A stretch of DNA of 64,000 bases. Origin: Pseudomonadota bacterium (GTDB lineage: Bacteria; Pseudomonadota; Gammaproteobacteria; Burkholderiales; Rhodocyclaceae). The notes under the pieces were generated by a model. The model worked only from the letters and a program-made list of their open reading frames with translations. It was not told where the DNA came from and made no database searches. Positions 1-8,314 of this stretch are shown piece by piece (within the stretch, counting starts at the first letter, position 1; every line of letters begins with the position of its first letter). The stretch spans positions 1 to 64,000 of the forward strand of contig JAGTRU010000017.1 of assembly GCA_018261905.1 (NCBI GenBank). The letters run 5' to 3'. Position numbers and translations under genes: made by a program.

Positions 1-192
1 CTTGGTGCCGGTCAGACGAGCCGGCATGATCTTGGCGTTTTCCTGGATGAATTCCTTCAGGACATCCACATCCTTGTAGTCGATCTGTTCGACCTTTTCT
101 GCCGTGAAGCGGCAGAATTTACGACGCTTGAACAAACCACCGCCGCGTTTCTTTTTCTTGTCGTCATCCTTCTTCTTGAAGAATCGAGCCAT
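1..192 (-). CDS. rpsR: 30S ribosomal protein bS18 (partial, C-terminus off window)
   Basis: Small-subunit ribosomal protein S18, which binds S6 on the platform of the 30S subunit. The first 64 residues are visible and run off the left edge of the window. They begin [19 protein letters not shown] and continue through the conserved [21 protein letters not shown] and the TGTK segment, a very clear match to bS18 (family length about 75-79 residues). The ATG at 192 is preceded by AAGGA seven bases upstream on the minus strand. The gene is third in the rpsF-priB-rpsR operon and its start lies inside the 3' end of priB (29-base overlap). High confidence. Confidence 0.95.
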   Translation of the reverse strand, partial: MARFFKKKDDDKKKKRGGGLFKRRKFCRFTAEKVEQIDYKDVDVLKEFIQENAKIMPARLTGTK

Positions 193-538
193 TTTCGTTT
201 CCTTCCAAAAATTCTATTGAATTCACATGCAGCACGGGCATCTTGCTGGTGCGACTTTTGGCTGCGAGAAATCCGGTTATTTTGACCGCCCCGCCGAGGG
301 GTGCTGCCTGTAGCCAGCGGGCAGATTCACCCAGGGCGAGAACAGCAATTTCCACTTCCACCTGTCGCTCCGTACCGTTTTCGATTTGCGCCGAGCTGTG
401 TTGCAGCCACCCCTCGCTTACCGGAACTCCGCCTGGCGTATAGCGCATTGCTTTGCGCTCGACCAGGTTGCCGGAGAGTTCGATACAGTTCAGTCGTACT
501 CCCGTACCAATATCCTTAGGCAGCAGCCGGCGCTTCAA
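164..538 (-). CDS. priB: Primosomal replication protein N (PriB)
   Basis: Single-stranded DNA-binding OB-fold protein of the replication-restart primosome. The body [20 protein letters not shown], followed by PGGVPVSE and a hydrophobic [13 protein letters not shown] strand, matches PriB, and the gene sits between rpsF and rpsR as is usual in proteobacteria. At 124 residues it is slightly longer than typical PriB (about 100), because this ATG start lies 23 bases inside rpsF. The conserved domain begins only near residue 16 (a CTG codon), so initiation at ATT or CTG nearer the domain is possible. The C-terminus reads into the start of rpsR. Function confident, start uncertain. Confidence 0.85.
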   Translation of the reverse strand: MKRRLLPKDIGTGVRLNCIELSGNLVERKAMRYTPGGVPVSEGWLQHSSAQIENGTERQVEVEIAVLALGESARWLQAAPLGGAVKITGFLAAKSRTSKMPVLHVNSIEFLEGNENGSILQEEG

Positions 539-908
539 CCGGAGCCGGTGCCGGCGCAGCAGCTTCGCCGCCGAGCAGGGACTTCGACTTCTCGTCCTTC
601 ATCATCGGCGAAGGCGTCGTCACAGCGGCCTTCATCTTGACGGTCAGGTGGCGCAGCACGGCATCGTTGAACTTGAATGAATGCTCGAGTTCGTTCAGCG
701 TTTCGCCGTCGATCTCGATGTTCATCAGAACATAATGGGCCTTGTGGATCTTCTGGATCGGGTAAGCCAGTTGACGGCGGCCCCAGTCTTCCAGACGGTG
801 AATCGTACCGCCCTTGGCAGTAACGATGGCGCGATAGCGCTCGACCATGCCGGGCACTTGTTCGCTTTGGTCCGGATGGACGATAAAGCAGATTTCGTAA
901 TGGCGCAT
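516..908 (-). CDS. rpsF: 30S ribosomal protein bS6
   Basis: Ribosomal protein S6, partner of S18 in the 30S platform. The 130-residue product starts [18 protein letters not shown] and carries the S6 signatures [16 protein letters not shown] and [11 protein letters not shown]. It ends in a flexible Ala/Pro-rich tail after residue 105, common in betaproteobacterial S6. I chose the ATG at 908 because it gives the canonical MRHYE N-terminus; a longer open frame to 986 is unlikely to be used. There is no obvious Shine-Dalgarno sequence before it, which could reflect autoregulation by the S6-S18 complex at the leader (known in other bacteria, not shown here). First gene of the rpsF-priB-rpsR operon. 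Confidence 0.95.
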   Translation of the reverse strand: MRHYEICFIVHPDQSEQVPGMVERYRAIVTAKGGTIHRLEDWGRRQLAYPIQKIHKAHYVLMNIEIDGETLNELEHSFKFNDAVLRHLTVKMKAAVTTPSPMMKDEKSKSLLGGEAAAPAPAPVEAPAAA

Positions 909-952
909 GCATAACAGAATCGCGGGCTTACAGATAGGCCGAAGCAGATTTT

Positions 953-1045
953 TCAGAAGCTGCCACCGACCATCGACAGGACGCAAGCGACACCAAAAAT
1001 CACGAACTCGGCCAGATCAGCCAGTTCCGGCATTGCAAAACGCAT
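953..1045 (-). CDS. Possible 30-residue hydrophobic peptide in the rpsF leader
   Basis: A short open frame lies between the fimV-like gene and rpsF. It reads [18 protein letters not shown] followed by [12 protein letters not shown] and a stop, so it would be a single membrane-spanning peptide. AAGGG sits only one base before the first ATG, which is too close for a normal ribosome site; the second ATG (residue 5) would have it 12 bases upstream. No family is recognised. It may be a leader peptide, a real small membrane protein, or chance. Confidence 0.2.
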   Translation of the reverse strand: MRFAMPELADLAEFVIFGVACVLSMVGGSF

Positions 1046-1071
1046 GCCCTTGAACCGAAAGAGGTATCCGC

Positions 1072-2874
1072 TCAGGAAGTTACCGGCTCTTTTTCCATGC
1101 GATGGGAGGTTTCCTTCAACTCGATGAGGAAGAGGATTTCCTCAACCACCGGCAGGGCAAAACCAACGCGCTGACCGCCGCGATTGTCACGCAGCAACTG
1201 ATAGAGATAGCCGACGACATCGCCACCTCCCCACAACTCGACGATGGTACTCATCAAACGCGGCATATCTTCCAGACACTCGGCCTTGGCAGCCACGGGA
1301 ATCGGCGGCACGACTTGCGCCGCATCCTCATCGAGCACCAGATCGAGAGAACTCGCCGTGCCGGCCGTGGCACTCCACTGCTGGACTTCAACATTGAAAT
1401 TTTGATTCAGATTGCGGGAGACCGCCTCAAACTCATTTCGCATACCCGCCATCCGATAAACATCCATCAGACGAATCCATGGCTGCAAAGCTTCCTGCGG
1501 GTTATGGTCGATATACTCCTGCAAGGCCTGGGCCGCGCCCTTGACCCGGCCGAACGACAACATGATATCGGCCAGCTCCATTACCGGATTAGCTTCGAAG
1601 TGCTCATCCAGCGTCGTCGCCGAAACCGAGAGGACCGAATCGATGGAGTCAGAGGAGATCTTTGGCCCGGATTTCTTGCTTGGCGCGACGACCCCGCCAT
1701 CCAGTTCAAGATCGACCGCCATCGGTAGCCCCAGGGGTACCGGTTCGACAGCTAGATCGACGGTGCCCGGTTCCTCGCGCTCACCGTCGCGCCGGGGATC
1801 AACCACCAGCGCCGGCGTGGCTTCTCTATCTCCCTCATGCTCCGGCAAGTCGAGTGGCCGTTCCTGATACTTGCGCCAACCGAACCAGGCCAGCAAGCCA
1901 AGTAGCGCCCCCAGAACGAGGCCGTAAAAACTCCACTCCGAAATAGCGGATGCCGTTTCGGGCGACGAGGCAGGCGGCACGACCGCTCGCCCAGCCGGCG
2001 GCGTACCGACCACCGCTCCCCCTGACGGCACGACCTCGCTCGACTTTAGCTCGGGCGAACCGGAAGCGTCGGCGGTTTTTTCAACACGTTGCGAAAAATC
2101 CGCGGCGCGTTGCTGCAACTCCTCGAGCGTTCCCTCCATATTCCGCAACTTCTCGGCCGCCGCTAGCTGGGTCGTCGCCTGCGCGTTCAAGGCCGACAGC
2201 ATGCGAAATTCCAGGCGCAGGATATCGCGCTGGGCATCGGTCGTGGCGTCCCTGGCCGACAACATCAGTTCGGTTGCCAGACGCAAGGAAGGTTCGCCAA
2301 CGTCAGCGCCATTCGAGAGCAGGAGGCGGTCCGACAGACCGCCACTCGGCGAACGTTTGGAGACTGGACGCGGCGGCAGACGCTGCGCTACCTCAGGAGC
2401 ACTGGACGTCTGCGCTCTCGGCCGCAAGGAGCGCGCCGGAAGCGATGGTGGCACAACGGAACGTTCCGCCGACGGCCCGGCCGAAGGTGCGGCTGCCGTC
2501 TCGGCGAGAGGCGAAGCGAGCAGCAGATACTCGCGGCTGATCTCATGTCCACAGCCCAACGCGATGGCAAGCTGCATAACCGGCTCGCGTACTGGCGCCT
2601 CGGAACGAATCTCAAGAACGGAAGGAGTGCCCTTGCGAATCGTGAATTGGGCTTTTTTCAACCAGGGAAGCTCGCCTCCACCAGGCGGCTGGGTCAATCG
2701 AAAACAGGCAGGATCGAGACTTGCCTTGCTTTCACCAAGAATATCGACCTCCAGCCGCAAGCGTTCGCCAAGGTTGGGTTGCCCCCGCAACTCGCCCAAA
2801 CCAAGCGCATAAGCAGCACCTGACATAGCCAGTAGCAAAACCGGCAACGAGTACCGAAAAGCCAAACGATTCAA
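1072..2874 (-). CDS. FimV/HubP-like polar membrane protein
   Basis: A 600-residue protein of the FimV/HubP type, inner-membrane proteins that organise the cell pole and assist type IV pili or type II secretion. The N-terminus is a signal peptide (LPVLLLAMSGAAYA) followed by the FimV N-terminal domain (LGLGELRGQPNLGERLRLEV). A Ser/Pro-rich linker with coiled-coil propensity leads to one membrane helix (FYGLVLGALLGLLAWFG). After that comes an acidic cytoplasmic region with the FimV C-terminal TPR-like helices (NPVMELADIMLSFGRVKGAA). I chose the TTG at 2874 because AAGGAG lies seven bases upstream and it gives a proper signal peptide; the longer ATG frame to 2982 would run into the next gene. 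No LysM motif is obvious. Confidence 0.75.
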   Translation of the reverse strand: MNRLAFRYSLPVLLLAMSGAAYALGLGELRGQPNLGERLRLEVDILGESKASLDPACFRLTQPPGGGELPWLKKAQFTIRKGTPSVLEIRSEAPVREPVMQLAIALGCGHEISREYLLLASPLAETAAAPSAGPSAERSVVPPSLPARSLRPRAQTSSAPEVAQRLPPRPVSKRSPSGGLSDRLLLSNGADVGEPSLRLATELMLSARDATTDAQRDILRLEFRMLSALNAQATTQLAAAEKLRNMEGTLEELQQRAADFSQRVEKTADASGSPELKSSEVVPSGGAVVGTPPAGRAVVPPASSPETASAISEWSFYGLVLGALLGLLAWFGWRKYQERPLDLPEHEGDREATPALVVDPRRDGEREEPGTVDLAVEPVPLGLPMAVDLELDGGVVAPSKKSGPKISSDSIDSVLSVSATTLDEHFEANPVMELADIMLSFGRVKGAAQALQEYIDHNPQEALQPWIRLMDVYRMAGMRNEFEAVSRNLNQNFNVEVQQWSATAGTASSLDLVLDEDAAQVVPPIPVAAKAECLEDMPRLMSTIVELWGGGDVVGYLYQLLRDNRGGQRVGFALPVVEEILFLIELKETSHRMEKEPVTS

Positions 2875-2917
2875 CGAGGGACTCCTTGAAAACAAGAATT
2901 CACCCGAATTGTAATCG

Positions 2918-3583
2918 TTATTTATTAGCAAGATAACGCGAATCATCAAAAGAGGCGATCCAATTCGGGCGGTAAATGACAAACAGCGTTGCCAGCATAC
3001 CCGAGAGCCACGCCTCGGAAAAACCTAAAAGCATAAAATAGGGGAAATATTCGTTAAACAGATAATCCCAGGGATAGACCCCGGAAAGAAACATCAGCAC
3101 CGAGATTGCGAAGCCGATGCCAAGGATGGTCAGGGCGGCACCGAAAAACGAATTAACGAAGATGAAGACAAAAAAATTGGCCGGCAGCAGGCGGGAAACC
3201 ACCAGGTGCACAGCCTGGGCAATCAGTACGCCAAGCCCGGCCAGCAACAAGGCGTTGATGGCATAAGCCAGGATTCCGGCCCCGCCATTCAGCGTCACCC
3301 CGGCCAGCACCAGACAAAGCCCGACAAAAGCCAGGCGCGGCCCAAAACACAAGGTAAAAACGGTGGCGCCCAGGAGGTGGAAATTCAAGCCCGGCTTGAC
3401 ACCGGCTTTCAAGCTCCAGACCAGCGTCAGCAGGACAACCATGCCGAGCCAGACATTCATCTGCTCGGAATCTTTTAGCCGATGCCAGGGGGCTTTAAAA
3501 ACACAGTGGGCGAAAAATGGTAGCCAGATGAGCCAAGCCATCCAGGACCACGTTTCGCCCAACAGGTTATCCGGTAGATTCAC
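2918..3583 (-). CDS. CbiM-like energy-coupling factor permease
   Basis: Polytopic inner-membrane protein of 221 residues, with about seven hydrophobic segments and the pattern GVKPGLNFHLLGATVFTLCFGPR. This resembles the CbiM-like family of energy-coupling-factor permeases (COG3235), whose members handle cobalt or nickel in better-known systems. No partner ATPase or CbiQ/CbiN gene lies next to it, so the substrate cannot be assigned and a stand-alone role is possible. It is immediately downstream of etfA (10-base gap) and upstream of the fimV-like gene on the same strand, so it may be co-transcribed with etfBA. Family call moderately sure, function unknown. Confidence 0.65.
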   Translation of the reverse strand: MNLPDNLLGETWSWMAWLIWLPFFAHCVFKAPWHRLKDSEQMNVWLGMVVLLTLVWSLKAGVKPGLNFHLLGATVFTLCFGPRLAFVGLCLVLAGVTLNGGAGILAYAINALLLAGLGVLIAQAVHLVVSRLLPANFFVFIFVNSFFGAALTILGIGFAISVLMFLSGVYPWDYLFNEYFPYFMLLGFSEAWLSGMLATLFVIYRPNWIASFDDSRYLANK

Positions 3584-3592
3584 ATGACTATT

Positions 3593-4525
3593 TTAGCCGA
3601 GTGACGCCCCCAGTTGCGGCACCAGTTCAAACAAGTCGCCGACCAGGCCGTAATCGGCGACCTGGAAGATCGGCGCGTCCGGATCCTTGTTGATGGCGAC
3701 GATGACTTTCGATTCCTTCATCCCGGCCAGATGCTGGATCGCCCCGGAAATACCGATGGCGATGTACAACTGCGGCGCGACGATCTTGCCGGTCTGGCCG
3801 ACCTGGTAGTCGTTGGGCACGAAGCCGGCATCAACGGCGGCCCGGCTGGCACCGAGCGCGGCATTGAGCTTGTCGGCCAGCGGCTCGAGCAGCTGGTGGT
3901 AATTCTCGCCGCTACCCAGGCCACGCCCGCCGGAAACGATGATCTTGGCGGCGCCGAGTTCGGGGCGTGCCGACTTGGTCAGTTCGCGATGGGTCAGCGT
4001 GCTTTGCGCCGTGTCGGCCGCCGCCGCGATGGCTTCGACCGGTGCTGCGTTGCCACTGGCGGCGGCATCGAAGGCGGTGGTGCGCACGGTGATTACTTTC
4101 ACTGGATCGGCGCTCTTGACCGTGGCCAGCGCATTGCCGGCGTAGATCGGGCGGACGAAGGTGTCGGCCGCTTCGACGGCGGTGATTTCGGAAATCTGGG
4201 CGACGTCAAGCAAGGCAGCGACGCGCGGCAGCAGGTTTTTGCCGAAGGTCGTGGCCGGCGCCAGGAGGTGGCTGTAAGCCGCAGCATTGGCAAGGATCAG
4301 GGCGGTCAGGTTCTCGGCGGTCTGGCTGGCGTAATGGGCGGCATCAGCCACTTTGACGCTGGTCACGCCTTGCAGGCTGGCGGCTTGCTGGGCAGCGGCG
4401 GCGCAATTGCTGCCGGCGACCAGGACGTGGATGTCGCCACCGATTTTGGCGGCGGCAGTGACGGTGTTGAGGGTGGCCGCCTTGAGGCTGGCGTGATCGT
4501 GTTCGGCGATAACGAGGATAGTCAT
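3593..4525 (-). CDS. etfA: Electron transfer flavoprotein subunit alpha
   Basis: Alpha subunit of the heterodimeric ETF, which takes electrons from acyl-CoA dehydrogenases and passes them to ETF-ubiquinone oxidoreductase. The 310-residue protein begins [15 protein letters not shown] and has the ETF-alpha FAD-binding C-terminal half: [20 protein letters not shown], then [20 protein letters not shown], then [20 protein letters not shown]. All key FAD motifs are intact and the length is normal. It follows etfB by two bases, so translation is probably coupled. Codon use is like its neighbours. Confidence 0.95.
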   Translation of the reverse strand: MTILVIAEHDHASLKAATLNTVTAAAKIGGDIHVLVAGSNCAAAAQQAASLQGVTSVKVADAAHYASQTAENLTALILANAAAYSHLLAPATTFGKNLLPRVAALLDVAQISEITAVEAADTFVRPIYAGNALATVKSADPVKVITVRTTAFDAAASGNAAPVEAIAAAADTAQSTLTHRELTKSARPELGAAKIIVSGGRGLGSGENYHQLLEPLADKLNAALGASRAAVDAGFVPNDYQVGQTGKIVAPQLYIAIGISGAIQHLAGMKESKVIVAINKDPDAPIFQVADYGLVGDLFELVPQLGASLG

Positions 4526-4527
4526 GG

Positions 4528-5280
4528 TCAGATCACCTTCGCTTCATTTTTCAGTTTGTTAACCAGTTCGGCAACGTCCGCAACCTTGATGCCGGCGCTG
4601 CGCTTGGCCGGTTCGGCGACTTTCAGGGTGGCCAGGCGCGGCGTCACGTCGACGCCGAGATCGGCGGGCTTCAGAGTATCGAGCGGCTTCTTCTTGGCCT
4701 TCATGATATTGGGCAGGGTCGCGTAGCGCGGCTCGTTGAGGCGCAGGTCGGTGGTGACCACGGCCGGCAGGGAGATTTCCAGGGTTTCCAGGCCGCCGTC
4801 GATTTCGCGGGTGACCGTGGCCTTGCCGTCGGCAATCACGACCTTGGAGGCGAAGGTGGCTTGCGGCCAGCCGGCCAGCGCGGCGAGCATCTGACCGGTC
4901 TGGTTGGCATCGTCGTCGATGGCCTGTTTGCCGCAGATGACGAGGCCCGGCGCTTCCTTGTCGCACAGCGCCTTGAGCAGCTTGGCGACGGCCAGCGGCT
5001 GCAGGTCGGTATCGCCGCAATCGACCAGGATGCCGCGATCGGCGCCGATGGCCATGGCGGTGCGCAGGGTTTCCTGGCAGGCGGCGACACCACAGGAGAC
5101 GGCGATGACTTCCGTCGCGATGCCGGCTTCCTTGAAACGCACGGCTTCTTCGATGGCAATTTCGTCAAACGGGTTCATGCTCATCTTGACGTTGGCCAGG
5201 TCCACACCCGAACCATCCGCCTTGACGCGGACTTTCACGTTGTAATCAACCACCCGCTTCACGGGGACGAGAATTTTCAT
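4528..5280 (-). CDS. etfB: Electron transfer flavoprotein subunit beta
   Basis: Beta subunit of ETF, which binds AMP and docks the dehydrogenase partner. The 250 residues start [20 protein letters not shown] and include the family signature [18 protein letters not shown] and the recognition-loop region around [20 protein letters not shown]. Length is typical. It heads the etfBA pair and is transcribed divergently from a TetR-family gene 126 bases away, an arrangement that suggests the regulator may control it. The start ATG is preceded by AGGAGAG on the minus strand. Confidence 0.95.
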   Translation of the reverse strand: MKILVPVKRVVDYNVKVRVKADGSGVDLANVKMSMNPFDEIAIEEAVRFKEAGIATEVIAVSCGVAACQETLRTAMAIGADRGILVDCGDTDLQPLAVAKLLKALCDKEAPGLVICGKQAIDDDANQTGQMLAALAGWPQATFASKVVIADGKATVTREIDGGLETLEISLPAVVTTDLRLNEPRYATLPNIMKAKKKPLDTLKPADLGVDVTPRLATLKVAEPAKRSAGIKVADVAELVNKLKNEAKVI

Positions 5281-5340
5281 AGCCTCTCCTTTTCGGTCGT
5301 TAATTGCTGCTGCGCCTTTGTACTACATCTTGACGCCTGT

Positions 5341-5389
5341 TTGACAGAGCCCGGGTCATTACGCACAATGACCATACTGTGTCGTATGG
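5341..5389 (+). promoter_or_regulatory. Promoter and candidate TetR operator in the etfB/tetR gap
   Basis: TTGACA (5341-5346) is a consensus -35 box, followed after exactly 17 bases by CACAAT (5364-5369), a 4/6 match to -10. An inverted repeat CCATAC-6-GTATGG (5372-5389) sits just past it, about where transcription would begin. A second CGTATGGAA copy overlaps the TetR start codon 21 bases further on. The geometry fits self-repression by the TetR protein; whether it also acts on etfBA is inference. Confidence 0.55.
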
Positions 5390-5406
5390 AAGACGTACGG
5401 TAGCGT

Positions 5407-6021
5407 ATGGAAAACAAAGCTGTCAAGCCCTCCCCCCAAAAATCGACTCGTCCGAAGTCGCCGGTGCCGCGCACCCAACTCGCCCCCGATCACTGGATCG
5501 AGTCGGCCATCGACGTACTCGCCCGCGAGGGCGTCGCCGGCCTGCGCGTCGAAGTCCTGGCCAAGGCCTGCGGCGTCACCAAGGGCAGTTTCTACTGGCA
5601 CTTCAAGGACCGTCAGGCACTCTTCGACGCCGTCCTCGAACGCTGGAAGGTGGGTCGCATCCGCGACATCGAAAAAAGCACGGCGGTCGCTCCCGGCCAG
5701 GAGTTGGCGCAACTGCATTACGCCATCGAAGTCTATGGCGCCAGCCGCAACCGCAAGGGCATGGCGATCGAACTAGCGGTACGCGACTGGGCCAGGCACG
5801 ACGTCCGGGCGGCCGCCGTGGTCGAGTCGGTCGATCTGTATCGTCTGGAATGCACACGCAAGCTGTTTGTCGCATCCGGCATGACGGACGCCGAGGCCAA
5901 GAGTCGCAGCCTGCTGCTCTATGCCTGCGTGTTTGGCCTATCGCTGATGCACTACGATCAATTTGACGATAATCCGGGCGATCTCAAACAACGCATCGCC
6001 GAACGCATCGTCGCCGCCTAA
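5407..6021 (+). CDS. TetR/AcrR family transcriptional regulator
   Basis: Dimeric DNA-binding repressor of the TetR family, 204 residues. The N-terminal helix-turn-helix is clear at about residues 30-76: WIESAIDVLAREGVAGLRVE, then LAKACGVTKGSFYWHFKDRQ. The C-terminal all-helical ligand domain is not diagnostic of a ligand. It is divergent from etfBA, and a palindrome matching an autoregulatory operator overlaps its own promoter. An acyl-CoA or fatty-acid-type ligand would make sense with etf genes but is only inference. The ATG at 5407 is weakly preceded by GGAAGA. Its 3' end overlaps the convergent lipoprotein gene by four bases. Confidence 0.85.
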   Translation: MENKAVKPSPQKSTRPKSPVPRTQLAPDHWIESAIDVLAREGVAGLRVEVLAKACGVTKGSFYWHFKDRQALFDAVLERWKVGRIRDIEKSTAVAPGQELAQLHYAIEVYGASRNRKGMAIELAVRDWARHDVRAAAVVESVDLYRLECTRKLFVASGMTDAEAKSRSLLLYACVFGLSLMHYDQFDDNPGDLKQRIAERIVAA

Positions 6022-6626
6022 GGGCGGCACGACCTGAGCCGACCGGCGGCAATCAGTTCGTTTTGCCAGGCCTCGATCTGCCGGGCCAACTCTCCCACCG
6101 CCATCGCCAGCGCCGCCACACCGCCCGGCGAATCGTTGCTGGCGGCGAGTTGATCGATCTTGACCTGACGTTCGGCCAAACTTGTCCGGCTGCGATCCAG
6201 CCATTGCACCCGCCCCTGCAGAACACCGCGACTGGCGGTCGGCGTTGCAAAAACCTGGCTGAACTCGTCGATATCCAGGCGCAGCAAACAGAGCGTCCGA
6301 CTCTGCCCGGCCGGCACCAAGGCCAAATCCTGAATCAGGCGCTGCTGGATCAACTGGGCCGGCGGCCCGGCCCAGCGGGCCCGGGCATATTCCCGCAAGC
6401 GCGCCGGTTCGGCATAGGCCAGTCGGTAGTTGATGCCCTGCGCATCGAACCACAGCGGCGCCCGCACGTCGAGGGCCAGCCCCAACGAACGGCGCTCCGT
6501 CACTGGGCGGCTGGCGAGCGGACCGAGATCATAGACGGCCATGGCGCCGTCAGCCCCCCGCCGACCGGAGGTAAAGCAGGCGGCCAGCAGAAGACTGGCC
6601 AGAACCACGAGCCAACGTCGCATCAT
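6018..6626 (-). CDS. ABC-type transport auxiliary lipoprotein (PqiC/LinN-like)
   Basis: Outer-membrane-directed lipoprotein of 202 residues that accompanies MCE-type ABC transporters. The N-terminus MMRRWLVVLASLLLAACF is a lipoprotein signal with lipobox LAAC, acylated Cys at residue 17. The rest fits the ABC-transport-auxiliary (DUF330) family (YDLGPLASRP, LWFDAQGINYRLAY, and conserved AxxRWxxPPAQLIQQRL). In the known PqiC and LinN cases the protein sits opposite the MlaD-like tunnel. It is the last gene of the transporter operon and its ATG overlaps the mlaD-like stop (ATGA). Good confidence. Confidence 0.8.
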   Translation of the reverse strand: MMRRWLVVLASLLLAACFTSGRRGADGAMAVYDLGPLASRPVTERRSLGLALDVRAPLWFDAQGINYRLAYAEPARLREYARARWAGPPAQLIQQRLIQDLALVPAGQSRTLCLLRLDIDEFSQVFATPTASRGVLQGRVQWLDRSRTSLAERQVKIDQLAASNDSPGGVAALAMAVGELARQIEAWQNELIAAGRLRSCRP

Positions 6627-7549
6627 TTGCCCCCCGCCGCTGAAAACCCGGCCTCCCCCGGCCCCGGCGGCGGCGCCGGGGCGCCGAAGACCAGACCCTG
6701 CGGCGAATCCTCGAGAACGCGCAGGACCCGGCTCAACTGCCGCGAAGTCAGGGAAAAATCGGTCGCCAACTCGTTCAGGCGGGGCATCAAGGCCGACGTC
6801 CCGCCTGCCGAGGCATCGCCGATGGCGACATCGAGCTTGTCGGTCGCCGTCTGCATCTTGCCGACCAACTGACGCGTATCGCTGAGCAGGGGGCCAATTT
6901 CACTAGCCGCCTGGGCCAGGCTTTTGACATTCCGGTCGTCGAGCAGTTTATTGACCTGCACCAGCGTCCCATTGAGGTTTTTCAGGGTCGGCTGCAGATT
7001 GGCCGACGCCGCCTCCAGGTTGGCCAGGGTCACCGTCAGATGCCGGCGATTTTCCTCGCTCAGCATGGCATTGGCGCTGACCATCAACTGTTTGGCCTGG
7101 CGCAGGGTGGCCGTACCGGTTTCGCCCAATTCGTCGAGCAAGGAAGGAATCATCGTGATACGCGGCGGCTTCTCGTCGTCCGGCAGCAGCGGCTCGAGGC
7201 TCTTGCCGGTTTCCAGCAACAGGATATGGGCCAGCCCGGTGACCCCCTGATAATTCAGTTTGGCCACGGTGCCATGGGTCAGCGGCACATCGTCATTGAC
7301 CGAAATGGTGACCAGAATATTGGTGTAATCATCGGGATCGAGCCGGATATCGCTGACCTTGCCGACCCGAATTCCCCGATAGCGTACCTGCGCCTGCGGA
7401 TTGAGGCCGCCGATATTCTGCTTGGTGACGACAACGTAATCGTGCGTTGCCTCGCTGGTTCCGCCCAGCCAGTAAACGGCGAGCAAGCTAGCCAGCCCGA
7501 GCAAGAGGGCAAAGAGTCCGGCAGCGAAGGCATGCGACTTGTTTTCCAT
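6623..7549 (-). CDS. MlaD/MCE-domain substrate-binding protein
   Basis: Periplasmic lipid-binding component of an MCE-type ABC transporter, anchored by one N-terminal helix (AFAAGLFALLLGLASLLAVYWL). The MCE domain follows at about residues 38-120 with GLNPQAQVRYRGIRVGKV and YQGVTGLAHILL. A long helical C-terminus after residue 150 (LANLEAASANLQPTLKNLNG, predicted coiled coil) probably forms a tunnel. I take the ATG at 7549; a TTG at 7558 directly after the ATPase stop is also open. Neither has a convincing ribosome site, so coupling to the upstream gene is likely. About 308 residues. Confidence 0.85.
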   Translation of the reverse strand: MENKSHAFAAGLFALLLGLASLLAVYWLGGTSEATHDYVVVTKQNIGGLNPQAQVRYRGIRVGKVSDIRLDPDDYTNILVTISVNDDVPLTHGTVAKLNYQGVTGLAHILLLETGKSLEPLLPDDEKPPRITMIPSLLDELGETGTATLRQAKQLMVSANAMLSEENRRHLTVTLANLEAASANLQPTLKNLNGTLVQVNKLLDDRNVKSLAQAASEIGPLLSDTRQLVGKMQTATDKLDVAIGDASAGGTSALMPRLNELATDFSLTSRQLSRVLRVLEDSPQGLVFGAPAPPPGPGEAGFSAAGGK

Positions 7550-7558
7550 AGGGAGCAA

Positions 7559-8314
7559 TTAGAGCAGTTTCCGGCGGTCAGCGCCAAAGAAGCCGGTAAC
7601 GAAGGGATGATCGACCGTCATCACTTGATCTTTCGGGCCAAAGGCAATGATGCGCTGCTCGGCCAATACCGCGACATGCGTGGCCAGGCCGGCCAGCGTA
7701 TTGAGATCGTGCGTCACCATCAGCACCGTCAGGCCGAGCGCCTGTTGCAGCGAACCAACCAGTTCGACGAAATTCTGGCTGCGATCGGGATCGAGACCCG
7801 CCGTCGGCTCGTCGAGCAGCAGCAGCTCCGGCTCCAACGCCAGGGCCCGGGCCAAGGCGACCCGCTTGACCATCCCCCCCGACAACTCGGCCGGCATCAG
7901 TTTGCCGTGCGCCGTCTCCAACTCCACCATGGCCAGCTTGAGATGGACCAGACGACGGATCCAGTCTTCGTCCAGGCAGCGCAGTTCGCGCAAGGGGAAA
8001 GCGATGTTGTCGAAAACGGAAAGTGCCGAAAACAGCGCCCCATGCTGGAACAGCATGCCGAGCCGACGGCGCACGGTACGCTGGATCAACAGGTCGGGAT
8101 CATCGAGATCGACCCCGAATAACCGTACCCGCCCGGCACTCGGCCGCAGCAGGCCGAGCATTTCGCGCAACAGCGTTGTTTTGCCGCTGCCCGATCCACC
8201 GAGCAGGCCGACGATCTGACCGGCCGCAACCTGCAAATCGAGATCGCAATGGATGGTCTGGCTCCCAAAGCGCGTGCACACCCCGGACAACTCGATGACC
8301 GGCGACTCGTTCAT
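7559..8314 (-). CDS. MlaF-like ABC transporter ATP-binding protein
   Basis: Cytoplasmic ATPase of the MCE-type lipid transporter, 251 residues. Walker A is GGSGSGKTT, the signature loop is LSGGMVKRVALARAL (the MVKR variant is typical of MlaF), Walker B is LLLLDEPTAG, and the H-loop is VTHDL. The ATG at 8314 overlaps the permease stop as ATGA, so translation is coupled. The open frame continues upstream inside the permease gene but that extension has no domain sense. Its partners are the STAS-permease upstream and the MCE protein downstream. Confidence 0.9.
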   Translation of the reverse strand: MNESPVIELSGVCTRFGSQTIHCDLDLQVAAGQIVGLLGGSGSGKTTLLREMLGLLRPSAGRVRLFGVDLDDPDLLIQRTVRRRLGMLFQHGALFSALSVFDNIAFPLRELRCLDEDWIRRLVHLKLAMVELETAHGKLMPAELSGGMVKRVALARALALEPELLLLDEPTAGLDPDRSQNFVELVGSLQQALGLTVLMVTHDLNTLAGLATHVAVLAEQRIIAFGPKDQVMTVDHPFVTGFFGADRRKLL

